Below, one piece after another: positions 1-8,564 of a stretch of 64,000 nucleotides of DNA. Both the position numbers and the translations under genes were made by a program. The first letter of the stretch is position 1, and the number at the start of each line of letters is the position of its first letter. The notes under the pieces are model-generated. The model worked only from the letters and a program-made list of their open reading frames with translations, was not told the origin of the DNA and searched no databases. The DNA lies in the NCBI RefSeq assembly GCF_033705735.1, contig NZ_CP131131.1:1240001-1304000 (forward strand), given 5' to 3'. This DNA is from Shinella zoogloeoides (GTDB taxonomy: Bacteria; Pseudomonadota; Alphaproteobacteria; Rhizobiales; Rhizobiaceae).

Positions 1-230
1 AAGGCATGGATGAAGGTCCGGTGATCGTGCAGGCGGCCGTGCCGGTTCTGCCGGCCGATACGGCGGAGACGCTCGCCGCGCGGGTGCTCACCGTGGAGCA
101 CCGCAGCTATCCGCTGGCGCTGCGGCTCGTCGCGGAAGGCAAGGTGCGAATGGAAGGCGGCAAGGCCGTTGCTTCCGGCGACCTGCCGCAGGTGGACGGC
201 GCGTATCTGATTTCGCCGGCGGCGGCCTGA
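1..230 (+). CDS. purN: Phosphoribosylglycinamide formyltransferase (C-terminal part)
   Basis: Only the last ~76 codons are inside the window; the reading frame is open from the left edge and ends in TGA at 228-230. The stretch GMDEGPVI followed by QAAVPVL and the tail motif EHRxYPxALRLVAEG is typical of the PurN C-terminus. PurN transfers a formyl group from 10-formyl-THF to GAR in purine synthesis in the cytosol. The ATG at 6 is internal to the gene, not its start. The identification rests on remembered family motifs. Confidence 0.85.
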   Translation, partial: GMDEGPVIVQAAVPVLPADTAETLAARVLTVEHRSYPLALRLVAEGKVRMEGGKAVASGDLPQVDGAYLISPAAA

Positions 231-239
231 GAAAAATCC

Positions 240-372
240 GCCTCTGCCTGCCGGCATCTCCCCACAAGGGGGGAGAAAGTCAAAGGCTTGCTCACCGTTC
301 AAAATCTGAATGCAGAGGGTGCGGCAGGTTAAGTCCCTCCCCCTTGTGGGGAGGGATTTAGGGAGGGGTCTT
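240..372. repeat. Degenerate intergenic palindromic repeat pair
   Basis: Between purN and the convergent transpeptidase gene lie two GC-rich arms in opposite orientation: one around 243-282 containing CATCTCCCCACAAGGGGGGA, the other around 335-372 containing CCTCCCCCTTGTGGGGAGGG. They are related to the perfect 45-bp inverted repeats at 2797-2951 and 8411-8530 but have diverged. Such an element between convergent genes could act as a bidirectional transcription end or an mRNA 3' stabiliser; that role is inferred. Confidence 0.7.
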
Positions 373-378
373 TTCCCC

Positions 379-1155
379 TCAGATCACCAAGATCGGCGCC
401 TTGCCCTTCACGCGATCGTAAAGGTCGATCACATCCTGGTTGAGCATGCGCACGCAGCCCGACGAGACGGCCTTGCCGATGGACTTCCATTCCGGCGAGC
501 CGTGCAGGCGGTAGAGCGTATCCTGCCCGTTCTGGAAGATATAGAGCGCGCGGGCGCCGAGCGGGTTGTTGAGCCCACCGGCCATGCCGCCGTTTGCGCC
601 GGAATATTTGACGAGTTCCGGCTGGCGCTTGACCATCTCGTCCGGCGGCGTCCATTTCGGCCAGGCCTGCTTCCATTGGATGACGCCGCGGCCCGACCAG
701 GCAAAACCCTGCCGGCCGATGCCGACGCCGTAGCGCATGGCGCGGCCCGACGGCAGGATGAGATAGAGGAAACGGTTGCCCGTATCGACGATGATTGTGC
801 CCGGCTTTTCGGCGAAGGGGCTCTCGACCTCCTGCCGGTAGAAGCGCGCGTCGATCTGCTGGTAGGGTACGGCCGGCACCTGGAAGCCGCCGTCGTTCAA
901 AGGGCCATAGATCGAGGCATAGCGCGAGGATTCGGGCAGCAGGCCCGAGGGCGGCGTCTGGCCGTAAAGGCCGACCGGCTGCCGGTTGTCGATATATTCC
1001 GGCCGACCTTCCAGCGCGGGATTGCGGAAATAGGGCCGCGTCTCGTAGCGGAACTGGTCCGTGTTCATGGACGAGGTGCAGCCGGCAAGGCCGCTTGCCA
1101 TGGCAAGGCCGGAAAACTGGAGGAAGCGGCGGCGGGAAAGCGCGGTATCGGTCAT
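379..1155 (-). CDS. L,D-transpeptidase, Tat/lipoprotein signal (YkuD domain)
   Basis: This 258-residue protein starts with a twin-arginine motif (RRRFLQ, residues 8-13) followed by a hydrophobic stretch and the lipobox LAGC (Cys26), so it should be exported by Tat and perhaps lipidated. The C-terminal half is a YkuD catalytic domain with His218 and the SSGCVRM motif, catalytic Cys234. L,D-transpeptidases make 3-3 peptidoglycan cross-links or attach lipoproteins to peptidoglycan in the periplasm. It is divergent from the mutA homologue across 234 bp. Which of the two reactions it performs cannot be read from the sequence. Confidence 0.88.
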   Translation of the reverse strand: MTDTALSRRRFLQFSGLAMASGLAGCTSSMNTDQFRYETRPYFRNPALEGRPEYIDNRQPVGLYGQTPPSGLLPESSRYASIYGPLNDGGFQVPAVPYQQIDARFYRQEVESPFAEKPGTIIVDTGNRFLYLILPSGRAMRYGVGIGRQGFAWSGRGVIQWKQAWPKWTPPDEMVKRQPELVKYSGANGGMAGGLNNPLGARALYIFQNGQDTLYRLHGSPEWKSIGKAVSSGCVRMLNQDVIDLYDRVKGKAPILVI

Positions 1156-1389
1156 GAAAGCGTGGGCACCCGTTTATCGGAAAGACAGGATGAACGAAGA
1201 GGCTGAATCACCAACTAACAAAAGGCGAATTGGGTCCGCAATCCTGCCCTAATTGTGGCAGCCGCGACTGGCCCGAGGCTTGCGCGCCGGAATTTTCACC
1301 CGCTGTCGCCCGAAGGTCACTCTACCAAAGTGGCCCTTTACGCTGTATCCCGGATGGAAGAAATTCCGGGAAACGGAGAACGCGACGGG
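1156..1389. other. Divergent intergenic region, transpeptidase / mutA
   Basis: These 234 bp hold the 5' regions of both divergent genes. An in-frame open stretch precedes the chosen mutA start (other ATGs at 1255 and 1354), but the GGAG at 1375-1378 favours the ATG at 1390. No clear riboswitch or strong palindrome was seen; in particular there is no cobalamin box despite the B12-dependent enzyme downstream. Confidence 0.5.
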
Positions 1390-2784
1390 ATGGACGCGAG
1401 CATATTGACGGATGCGGGCTTTGCGCCGCTCGACGAGGCGGATTGGCGCAAACTGGCCGAAAAGGCGCTGAAAGGCGCGAATTTCGAGGCGACGCTCGTC
1501 TCGCGCAGCGACGACGGCCTTGCCATCCAGCCGATCTACAGCCGCCGCGAAGGCGCAGCACCCCTTGCCCACGGCCATGCCGATACGCCGCACGCAGGCG
1601 GCGCATGGACCGTCAACCAGCGCCGCGACGATGCAGACCTTGCCCGCGCCCGTGCGCAGATGGCCGACGACCTCGAAAACGGCGCGACCGGCGCTTCCCT
1701 CGTCTTCCGTGGCAGCGCCGCGGCGCATGGCACGGGCATCGCAGCCGGCAGTGAGATCGCCTTCCGCAAGACCGCCGCCGCGCGCGCCGCAGCCCCCTTC
1801 TCGCTGCGGCTCGAAGCCGGCTTTGCCGACCGGGCGCTCGCGACGACGCTTGCCCATGCGCTCGCCGATGCAGGGGCGCAGACAGCGCCGGTGCATTTCG
1901 GTCTCGATCCCTTCACCGCGGCGCTTGCGGGGGGCCGCGCCGAAAGCAACGCACTAACCAGCCTCGCCAAAGAGCTGATCGGCTTCGGCTTTTACGGCTC
2001 CGTGCTGAATGCCGACGGGCGACTGGCACACAATGCGGGGGCGAGCGAGACGCTGGAGCTTGCCATCATCGCGGCGGCGCTGGCGGAAAGCCTGCGTCTG
2101 CTCGATGCGGCAGGGCTCGCTCCGGAAGACATCTTCGCGGCGACCTCGCTCTCGCTTGCCGCCGATCAGGACCAGTTCCTCACCACGGCGAAGATGCGTG
2201 CGGCACGGCTGATCCATGCCCGCATGCAGGCGGCCTGCGGCATTTCCGAGCAGAAGCCCGCGCATATCCACGCCGAGACGAGCTGGCGCATGCTGACGCG
2301 GCGCGACCCGGAAACCAACATCCTGCGCAACACCATCGCCGTCTTTTCCGCCGGCACCGGCGGGGCGGACGAGATCACCGTGCTGCCGCACACGCTGGCG
2401 CTCGGCCTGCCCGATCCCCTCGCCCGCCGCATCGCCCGCAACACGCAGGTCGTGCTGATCACCGAAAGCAACCTCGCCCATGTCGCCGACCCCGCCGCCG
2501 GCGCGGGCGGCATCGAGGCGCTGACGGAGGGGCTGGCGGAAAAGGCGTGGGAGATCTTCACCGGGATCGAGAAGACGGGCGGGCTTTCCGCCGCCATCGC
2601 CTCGGGCACGGTACAGGCCATGGTCGAGGCAGCGCGAGCGGCGCGCAAGGCAAGGCCCATCGTCGGCACGACGCTGTTTCCGCTGAAGGACGAGCGGCCG
2701 GTGACGGTGCTCGGGCCGCTCGACGAGATGGCGGCGGCGGGGCTTCGGCCGGTGCTTCTGGTTGATTGCGTGGAGGCGGCGTGA
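1390..2784 (+). CDS. mutA: Methylmalonyl-CoA mutase small subunit (MutA type)
   Basis: This 464-residue protein from the ATG at 1390 is a mutase TIM-barrel homologue without the C-terminal B12-binding domain. With the large subunit it interconverts (R)-methylmalonyl-CoA and succinyl-CoA in propionate metabolism. Family features include the TSWRMLTRRDPETNILRNT-like stretch near residues 297-315 and the IARNTQ segment, both mirrored in the large subunit downstream. The small subunit of two-chain mutases is structural, not catalytic. The large-subunit gene follows on the same strand, separated by a 45-bp inverted repeat, so the two are probably one transcript. The start was chosen by a GGAG about 11 nt upstream; earlier ATGs remain possible. 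Confidence 0.85.
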   Translation: MDASILTDAGFAPLDEADWRKLAEKALKGANFEATLVSRSDDGLAIQPIYSRREGAAPLAHGHADTPHAGGAWTVNQRRDDADLARARAQMADDLENGATGASLVFRGSAAAHGTGIAAGSEIAFRKTAAARAAAPFSLRLEAGFADRALATTLAHALADAGAQTAPVHFGLDPFTAALAGGRAESNALTSLAKELIGFGFYGSVLNADGRLAHNAGASETLELAIIAAALAESLRLLDAAGLAPEDIFAATSLSLAADQDQFLTTAKMRAARLIHARMQAACGISEQKPAHIHAETSWRMLTRRDPETNILRNTIAVFSAGTGGADEITVLPHTLALGLPDPLARRIARNTQVVLITESNLAHVADPAAGAGGIEALTEGLAEKAWEIFTGIEKTGGLSAAIASGTVQAMVEAARAARKARPIVGTTLFPLKDERPVTVLGPLDEMAAAGLRPVLLVDCVEAA

Positions 2785-2796
2785 TGGGCGCGGCCT

Positions 2797-2951
2797 ACCC
2801 CCCTCTGCCCTGCCGGGCATCTCCCCCACAAGGGGGGAGATTGGATGGAGCGCCGTCTCGCCCAACTCCAACGTTGCCGATTGAGCAAGGCTTGTGCCCC
2901 TTGCCGATCTCCCCCCTTGTGGGGGAGATGCCCGGCAGGGCAGAGGGGGGT
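2797..2951. repeat. Perfect 45-bp inverted repeat between mutA and mutB
   Basis: The arms at 2797-2841 and 2907-2951 are exact reverse complements over 45 bp, with a 65-bp loop. Each arm also contains an internal small palindrome (CTCCCCCACAAGGGGGGAG). The same 45-bp sequence recurs exactly at 8411-8455 and 8486-8530. In RNA it would form a very stable hairpin between the two mutase cistrons. It could differentially stabilise the upstream message or cause partial termination; this is inference from placement. Confidence 0.95.
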
Positions 2952-2989
2952 GAAGCCGCTGCGCAGTACCGTATCAAAGGAGCCGCCGC

Positions 2990-5119
2990 ATGAGCCGGAT
3001 TCCCGACTTCTCCTCCATCGCATGGTCGAAGCCGGCGGCGCCCACTGCTGCCAGCGAGGCCGTCTGGGCGACGCCCGAAGACATCGCCGTCGCCGGCGCC
3101 TATGGCGAGGCGGACCTTTCCGGCCTTTCCTATCTCGACACCTGGCCGGGCGCGGCGCCCTATCTGCGCGGCCCCTACCCGACCATGTATGTCCAGCAGC
3201 CCTGGACGATCCGGCAATATGCCGGCTTCTCGACGGCGGAGGAATCGAACGCCTTCTACCGGCGCAATCTCGCGGCCGGGCAGAAGGGCCTGTCCGTCGC
3301 CTTCGACCTTGCCACCCACCGGGGCTACGACAGCGACCATCCGCGCGTTGCCGGCGACGTCGGCATGGCGGGCGTCGCGATCGATTCAATCCTCGACATG
3401 CGGCAGCTCTTCGACGGCATCCCGCTCGACCAGATGAGCGTTTCCATGACCATGAACGGCGCGGTGCTGCCGATCATGGCGCTCTTCATCGTGGCGGCGG
3501 AGGAGCAGGGTGTTTCCGAAGACAAGCTGTCCGGGACCATCCAGAACGACATCCTCAAGGAGTTCATGGTCCGCAACACCTATATCTACCCGCCGCAGCC
3601 GTCGATGCGGATCATCTCCGACATCTTCAGCTATACCAGCCGGCGCATGCCGAAGTTCAACTCCATCTCGATCTCCGGCTACCACATGCAGGAGGCCGGG
3701 GCGACGGCGGACCTGGAGCTCGCCTATACCATCGCAGACGGCATCGAATATGCCCGCGCCGGGGTCGCCGCCGGGCTCGATATCGACACCTTCGCGCCGC
3801 GCCTTTCCTTCTTCTGGGCGATCGGCATGAACTTCTTCATGGAAGTCGCCAAGATGCGCGCCGCGCGCCTCATCTGGGCCGCGCTGATGAAGCGGAACTT
3901 TTCGCCGAAGGACGCCCGGTCCCTGGCGCTGAGAACCCATTGCCAGACCTCCGGCTGGTCGCTGACGGCGCAGGACCCGATGAACAACGTCATGCGCACC
4001 ATGGTGGAAGCGATGGCGGCGACGCAGGGGCATACCCAATCGCTGCACACCAACTCCTTCGACGAGGCGCTGGCGCTGCCGACCGACCACTCCGCCCGCA
4101 TCGCCCGCAACACGCAGATCCTCCTGCAGAAGGAGAGCGGCACGACGCGCATCATCGATCCCTGGGGGGGCTCGGCCTATGTCGAGCGGCTGACGCATGA
4201 CCTTGCCGCCCGCGCGCTCTCCCATATCGAGGAGGTGGAGGCGCTCGGCGGCATGGCGAAGGCCATCGAGAAGGGCATTCCCAAGCTGCGCATCGAGGAG
4301 GCCGCCGCACGCACGCAGGCGCGCATCGACTCGGGCCACCAGACCGTCGTCGGCGTCAATTTCTCGCGGCCTGAGCGCGACATCGAGGTGGACGTGCTGA
4401 AGGTCGACAATTCCGAGGTGCGCGCCCGCCAGCTCGCAAAGCTCCAGCAGCTCAAGGGTACGCGCGACACGGCGGCGGCCGAAAGCGCGCTCGACCGGCT
4501 GACAGAAGTCGCCCGCAGCGGCGACGGCAACCTCCTGCAATTCGCGGTGAAGGCGGCGCGGGCGCGGGCGACCGTCGGCGAGATCGCCTTCGCGCTGGAA
4601 AGGGCCTTCGGCCGGCATGTCGCGGAGATCCGCACGATCTCCGGCGTCTACCGCAAGGAGATGGGCGCGGACGACCGGGCCTTCAACACCGCCGCCGACA
4701 AGATCGCCGCCTTCGAGAAGCTCAGGCACGAGAAACCGACCATCCTCGTCGCCAAGATGGGGCAGGACGGGCACGACCGCGGCCAGAAGGTCATCGCCAG
4801 CGCCTTCGCCGACCTCGGCTTCCATGTCATCGTCGGCGCCATGTTCCAGACTCCGGAAGAGGTGGCGGACCTCGCCATCCGCGAGGGCGCGCATATCGTC
4901 GGCGCCTCCTCGCTCGCCGCCGGGCACCTGACGCTGGTGCCCGAGCTGAAGGCCGCCCTCGTCAAGCGCGGCGCGCGCGACATGCTGATCGCCGTCGGCG
5001 GCGTCATCCCGCCGCAGGATTTCCCGGCGCTGGAAAAAGCCGGGGCCGATGCGATCTTCCCGCCGGGAACCGTTATCGCGGACGCCGCCTCGGCGCTGAT
5101 CGACCGGCTGATGGCGTAA
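2990..5119 (+). CDS. mutB: Methylmalonyl-CoA mutase large (catalytic) subunit
   Basis: The 709-residue length fits the catalytic subunit family. The N-terminal TIM barrel contains the [19 protein letters not shown] substrate region, and the C-terminal B12-binding domain carries GQDGHDRG, whose DxHxxG motif supplies the cobalt-ligating His. It catalyses the adenosylcobalamin-dependent rearrangement of methylmalonyl-CoA to succinyl-CoA in the cytosol. The ribosome site AAGGAG sits 7 nt before the ATG. The mutA homologue precedes it; no MeaB chaperone or epimerase is nearby in the window. Confidence 0.96.
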   Translation: MSRIPDFSSIAWSKPAAPTAASEAVWATPEDIAVAGAYGEADLSGLSYLDTWPGAAPYLRGPYPTMYVQQPWTIRQYAGFSTAEESNAFYRRNLAAGQKGLSVAFDLATHRGYDSDHPRVAGDVGMAGVAIDSILDMRQLFDGIPLDQMSVSMTMNGAVLPIMALFIVAAEEQGVSEDKLSGTIQNDILKEFMVRNTYIYPPQPSMRIISDIFSYTSRRMPKFNSISISGYHMQEAGATADLELAYTIADGIEYARAGVAAGLDIDTFAPRLSFFWAIGMNFFMEVAKMRAARLIWAALMKRNFSPKDARSLALRTHCQTSGWSLTAQDPMNNVMRTMVEAMAATQGHTQSLHTNSFDEALALPTDHSARIARNTQILLQKESGTTRIIDPWGGSAYVERLTHDLAARALSHIEEVEALGGMAKAIEKGIPKLRIEEAAARTQARIDSGHQTVVGVNFSRPERDIEVDVLKVDNSEVRARQLAKLQQLKGTRDTAAAESALDRLTEVARSGDGNLLQFAVKAARARATVGEIAFALERAFGRHVAEIRTISGVYRKEMGADDRAFNTAADKIAAFEKLRHEKPTILVAKMGQDGHDRGQKVIASAFADLGFHVIVGAMFQTPEEVADLAIREGAHIVGASSLAAGHLTLVPELKAALVKRGARDMLIAVGGVIPPQDFPALEKAGADAIFPPGTVIADAASALIDRLMA

Positions 5120-5159
5120 GTGGTAGCCGCTTGCGGCTGGCCGGCGCATTCGGAGTTTG

Positions 5160-5297
5160 CCCCTCACCCTAACCCTCTCCCCGCAAGCGGGGAGAGGGGA
5201 TGTGGCTCACGCGCGGTTGTTGAACGGGGAAAACGGTGCGGCAGATCTCCTTCGCCCCGCTTGCGGGGAGAAGGTGGCCGGCAGGCCGGATGAGGGG
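5160..5297. repeat. Intergenic palindromic repeat pair, second family
   Basis: Two hairpin units in opposite orientation: CCCTCTCCCCGC-AAG-CGGGGAGAGGG around 5171-5196 and CGCCCCGC-TT-GCGGGGAGAAGG around 5253-5275, the latter followed by a GGCCGGATGAGGGG tail. The outer ends (GCCCCTCA and TGAGGGGC) are also complementary. The same family occurs at 31866-32031 in the bet operon and differs from the 45-bp family. It lies between mutB and the GST gene and probably affects transcript ends. Confidence 0.85.
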
Positions 5298-5440
5298 CAG
5301 AGCATCCGACTCTCTCAAGGCATAAGGCGACCATCCGCCGAATACCGGCCTTTGTGAACGCTGTGTCAATCCATCGGGCAGTTGCGGTTTACGCGCGCGA
5401 GGGGTACGCCAGTCCTACACAACCGAAAAGAGGTGACGCG

Positions 5441-6400
5441 ATGCTCGTCAACGGCAAATGGACGGAAGACTGGCAGCCTGTTCAGGCGACGGACGCCAAG
5501 GGCGGCTTCGTGCGGCAGGTATCGAGCTTCCGCAACTGGGTGACGCCGGACGGCAGCGCCGGCCCGACGGGCGAAGGCGGCTTTGCCGCCGAACGCGGCC
5601 GCTACCACCTCTATGTCGCGCTCATCTGCCCCTGGGCCTCGCGCACGCTGATCGCGCGCAAGCTGAAAAAGCTCACCGACGTCATATCCGTCTCCGTCGT
5701 CGAGCCCTCGCTCTCCGATCAGGGCTGGCGCTTCGGCGATTTTCCGGGTTCGAACCGCGACGACCTCAACGGCGCGACCTATCTCCACGAGCTCTATTCC
5801 CGCGCCGAGCCGACCTTCACCGGCCGCGCCACCGTGCCCGTTCTGTGGGACAAGCAGAAGAAGACCATCGTCAACAACGAATCCGCCGATATCGTGCGCA
5901 TGCTCAACACCGGCTTCGGGCCGCTGGCGGATGAGAGCGTCGACCTCTATCCCGAGGACCTGCGCAACGAGATCGACGCCCTCAACGAGCGCATCTATCC
6001 CGCGCTCAACAACGGCGTCTACCGCGCCGGCTTCGCCACAACGCAGGTCGCCTACGAGGAAGCCTATCAGGGCGTCTTCGCCATGCTGGACGAGATGGAA
6101 GCGCGCCTTGCCGACGGCCGGCCGTTCCTGACGGGCAAAACCTTCACCGAAGCCGACATCCGCCTCTTCGTCACGCTCATCCGCTTCGACGCCGCCTATT
6201 ACGGCCTCTTCAAGTGCAACCGCCAGCGCCTTGCCGACTATGCGGCGCTCTCGGCCTATACGAAGCGCGTGCTCGACCTCCCCGGCGTGCGAGACACGGT
6301 CAACATCGACCATATCAAGCACGGCTACTACTCGATAAAGTCGCTCAATCCGAACCGCATCGTACCGCTCGGGCCGGACCTTTCGGCGCTGGGTCTCTGA
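5441..6400 (+). CDS. Glutathionyl-hydroquinone reductase-type glutathione S-transferase
   Basis: A 319-residue protein of the YqjG/Xi-class GST family. The N-terminal thioredoxin fold holds the CPWA motif (ALICPWASRT) with the catalytic Cys, followed by the VPVLWDKQ and NNESADIVRM glutathione-binding segments and an all-helical C-terminal domain. These cytosolic enzymes reduce glutathionyl-hydroquinones with GSH. The ORF is open further upstream (ATG at 5354) but AGAGGTGA about 8 nt before 5441 and alignment of the start LVNGKW favour this start. It is followed after one base by a small membrane protein gene. Confidence 0.9.
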   Translation: MLVNGKWTEDWQPVQATDAKGGFVRQVSSFRNWVTPDGSAGPTGEGGFAAERGRYHLYVALICPWASRTLIARKLKKLTDVISVSVVEPSLSDQGWRFGDFPGSNRDDLNGATYLHELYSRAEPTFTGRATVPVLWDKQKKTIVNNESADIVRMLNTGFGPLADESVDLYPEDLRNEIDALNERIYPALNNGVYRAGFATTQVAYEEAYQGVFAMLDEMEARLADGRPFLTGKTFTEADIRLFVTLIRFDAAYYGLFKCNRQRLADYAALSAYTKRVLDLPGVRDTVNIDHIKHGYYSIKSLNPNRIVPLGPDLSALGL

Positions 6401-6401
6401 C

Positions 6402-6755
6402 ATGCAGATAACCGTATGTGCGGTGACGATACTTGGGCTGATGGCGACTTTTCCGGAAGCGCTTCGCGTCTACCGTAAATACGGGCCGTTGCTTGCCGGC
6501 GTAATCTGGCTTGTCCTCGTTGCGATCATCTGGGTTTACGCTTTTGCCATCATGATGGGCTTGGAGACGCCGCTCCCCACTTACCTCATCGTCACGCACC
6601 TGCTGCTGGTGATTGCCGCTCCGGCCATGCTGGCGATCCATATGGGGCACAAGTACAATATGTCGGTCGGCGTTTTCATGGGTGGCATGCTGCTGCCTCT
6701 CACCTTCACCATTCAAGCGATGTTGTATTTCGGCCATCACGGAGGCCAATCCTAA
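6402..6755 (+). CDS. Small integral membrane protein, unknown function
   Basis: A 117-residue protein with three or four likely membrane segments (about residues 28-52, 62-80 and 87-108) and a basic N-terminal cytoplasmic stretch. It begins right after the GST stop, so it may be cotranscribed with it. Its end overlaps the convergent ligase gene by 4 bp. I do not recognise a family. The hydrophobic periodicity and lower GC than its neighbours support it being real rather than a frame shadow. Confidence 0.6.
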   Translation: MQITVCAVTILGLMATFPEALRVYRKYGPLLAGVIWLVLVAIIWVYAFAIMMGLETPLPTYLIVTHLLLVIAAPAMLAIHMGHKYNMSVGVFMGGMLLPLTFTIQAMLYFGHHGGQS

Positions 6756-8377
6756 GCCTCCTTCGCCTCCACCATCGCCATCAGCGTTTCCAGCCGGTCG
6801 GCATCGGCTGGCAGCTTGTCCTGCCGGAGGCGGGCGATGCGGGGAAAGCGCATGGCGACGCCGGACTTGTGGCGGGTGGAGCGGTTGATGCCCTCGAAGG
6901 CGACTTCCAGCACGAACCCGTAGCCGGGCTCGGCGCGGACGGCCCGCACCGGGCCGAAGCGCTCGGTCGTGTTGTTCCGCACATAGCGGTCGAGCACTTC
7001 GAGCTCGGCGTCGGTGAAGCCGAAATAGGCCTTGCCGACGGGCACCAGCACGTCACCGTCCGGCCCTTCCGTCCAGACGCCGAAGGTGAAGTCGGAATAG
7101 TAGCTGGAGCGCTTGCCGTGGCCGCGCTGGGCATACATCATCACCGCGTCGATATTGTAGGGATCGCGCTTCCACTTGAACCACGGCCCCTTCATGCGGC
7201 CGGCCTGGTAGGCGCTGTCGCGGCGCTTGATCATCACGCCCTCGATGACGGGATCGGGCGGCGCGCGGCGAAGGTCGTCCAGCGCCTCCCAGCTTTCGAA
7301 GGAAACGAGCGGGGAAAGGTCGAACCGGTCGTGCGGAGCCTTGCCGATGACATCCGCAAGGCGGGCGCGGCGTTCGAGGAAGGGTGCCGGGCGGATGTCG
7401 GCCTCACCGTCGAAGAGCATGTCGTAGGCGCGCACGAAGGCGGGGTATTCCTCCAGCATCCTCGCATTGACCGTCTTGCGGTTGAGGCGCTGCTGGAGGT
7501 CGGAGAAGGTGCGCGTGGGGCTGTTCATACGCGCCGTGCCGCCGACCAGAAGCTCGCCATCGACGACGCCTTCGAAATCGATCGCCTCCAGCACGTCCGG
7601 GAAGGCGGCGGAAATGTCGTCGCCGGAGCGGGAATAGAGCCGGCGCGTCGCACCCGATGACGAGAGCTGCACGCGGATGCCGTCCCATTTCCATTCCGCG
7701 GCGAAATCGCCGGGGTCGAGCGCGTCGAGATCGCCCTCGCCCACCGGATTGGCGAGCATGACGGAATGGAAGATCGCGGGCGTCGCCAGCACCGGGCGTT
7801 CCGCCCTGCCCTCCAGCCAGGCGAAGAGCGGCTCGTAGGGCGGCTGGAGGCCGTGCCACAGGGTTTCGATCTCGGTGACGTCCCGGCCGGAGAAATCGGC
7901 GAGCGCCTGCTTGGCCAGCCGCGCCGAGACGCCGATGCGAAGGCCGCCGGTCGCCAGTTTCAGGAAGGCGAAGCGGGCGGAGGGATCGAGCCGGTCGAGC
8001 AGGTCCCGCACCGCGCCGCGTACCTCGGTGCGGCCGAGCGCGTTCATACGGGCGACGACCGCGCCGAGCCGCGGCTGATCGTCATCAGCCACGCGCTCCT
8101 TGCGCTCCTGGCCCCAGACGAGCGCGATGGTCTCGGCAAGGTCGCCGACATAGTCGTAGGAGTAGCGGAACAGCACCTCGTCCATGCGCTCCAAAACCAG
8201 TTCGCGCAGCAGCGCCGGCTTGACGCTCTTCAGGTCCAGCGTGCCGGCGATAGCGGCAAGGCCGTAGCCCCGGTCGGGATCGGGCGTGTCACGGAAATAG
8301 TCGGCCAGCAGCTTCAGCTTGCCGTTGCGCGAGGGGGTGAGGACGAGGCGGTCGAGAAGGGTAGCGAAGGCTCTCAT
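6752..8377 (-). CDS. ATP-dependent DNA ligase (ligase-associated repair type)
   Basis: A 541-residue ligase with N-terminal DNA-binding domain, a nucleotidyltransferase domain carrying the adenylated-lysine motif EWKWDGIRV (about residue 240), EGVMIKRRD, and an OB fold. ATP-dependent ligases of this size in alphaproteobacteria and actinobacteria sit beside an MBL-fold exonuclease, as here, where the exonuclease gene lies upstream on the same strand. The ORF could start further upstream but that would translate the repeat at 8411-8455; ATG 8377 (MRAFATLL) is the sensible start. It seals nicks in a repair role, not as the replicative NAD-dependent LigA. Confidence 0.9.
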   Translation of the reverse strand: MRAFATLLDRLVLTPSRNGKLKLLADYFRDTPDPDRGYGLAAIAGTLDLKSVKPALLRELVLERMDEVLFRYSYDYVGDLAETIALVWGQERKERVADDDQPRLGAVVARMNALGRTEVRGAVRDLLDRLDPSARFAFLKLATGGLRIGVSARLAKQALADFSGRDVTEIETLWHGLQPPYEPLFAWLEGRAERPVLATPAIFHSVMLANPVGEGDLDALDPGDFAAEWKWDGIRVQLSSSGATRRLYSRSGDDISAAFPDVLEAIDFEGVVDGELLVGGTARMNSPTRTFSDLQQRLNRKTVNARMLEEYPAFVRAYDMLFDGEADIRPAPFLERRARLADVIGKAPHDRFDLSPLVSFESWEALDDLRRAPPDPVIEGVMIKRRDSAYQAGRMKGPWFKWKRDPYNIDAVMMYAQRGHGKRSSYYSDFTFGVWTEGPDGDVLVPVGKAYFGFTDAELEVLDRYVRNNTTERFGPVRAVRAEPGYGFVLEVAFEGINRSTRHKSGVAMRFPRIARLRQDKLPADADRLETLMAMVEAKEA

Positions 8378-8410
8378 GGGCGGGGGCTTTCGGGAGGCCG
8401 GCGCGGGTAT

Positions 8411-8530
8411 ACCCCCCTCTGCCCTGCCGGGCATCTCCCCCACAAGGGGGGAGATCGGTTGGGGGCAAGGCGCTGCCACATCTCAATCTCCCCCCTTGTG
8501 GGGGAGATGCCCGGCAGGGCAGAGGGGGGT
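8411..8530. repeat. Perfect 45-bp inverted repeat between exonuclease and ligase genes
   Basis: Arms 8411-8455 and 8486-8530 are exact reverse complements and identical to those at 2797-2951; only the loop differs (30 bp here, 65 bp there). The element separates two cistrons expected to be cotranscribed. Complete identity of four 45-bp arms at two loci suggests recent spread, gene conversion or strong constraint. Confidence 0.95.
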
Positions 8531-8564
8531 GTGCCGCAAGGTTGACGCCGAATGCCAAACACCA

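Noticed and set aside
1156..1389. Cobalamin riboswitch before the B12-dependent mutase genes
   Set aside because: No B12-box-like sequence or long structured leader was recognised.
2166..5167. Long ORFs opposite or overlapping the mutase genes (for example 2166-3389, 2845-4200 and 3386-5167)
   Set aside because: They are frame shadows of GC-rich coding DNA: low-complexity Arg/Ala/Pro composition and no ribosome sites, while mutA and mutB have clear family motifs.
5366..6403. 345-codon minus-strand ORF covering the GST gene
   Set aside because: Exact antisense shadow of a gene with an intact GST active site; no independent features.
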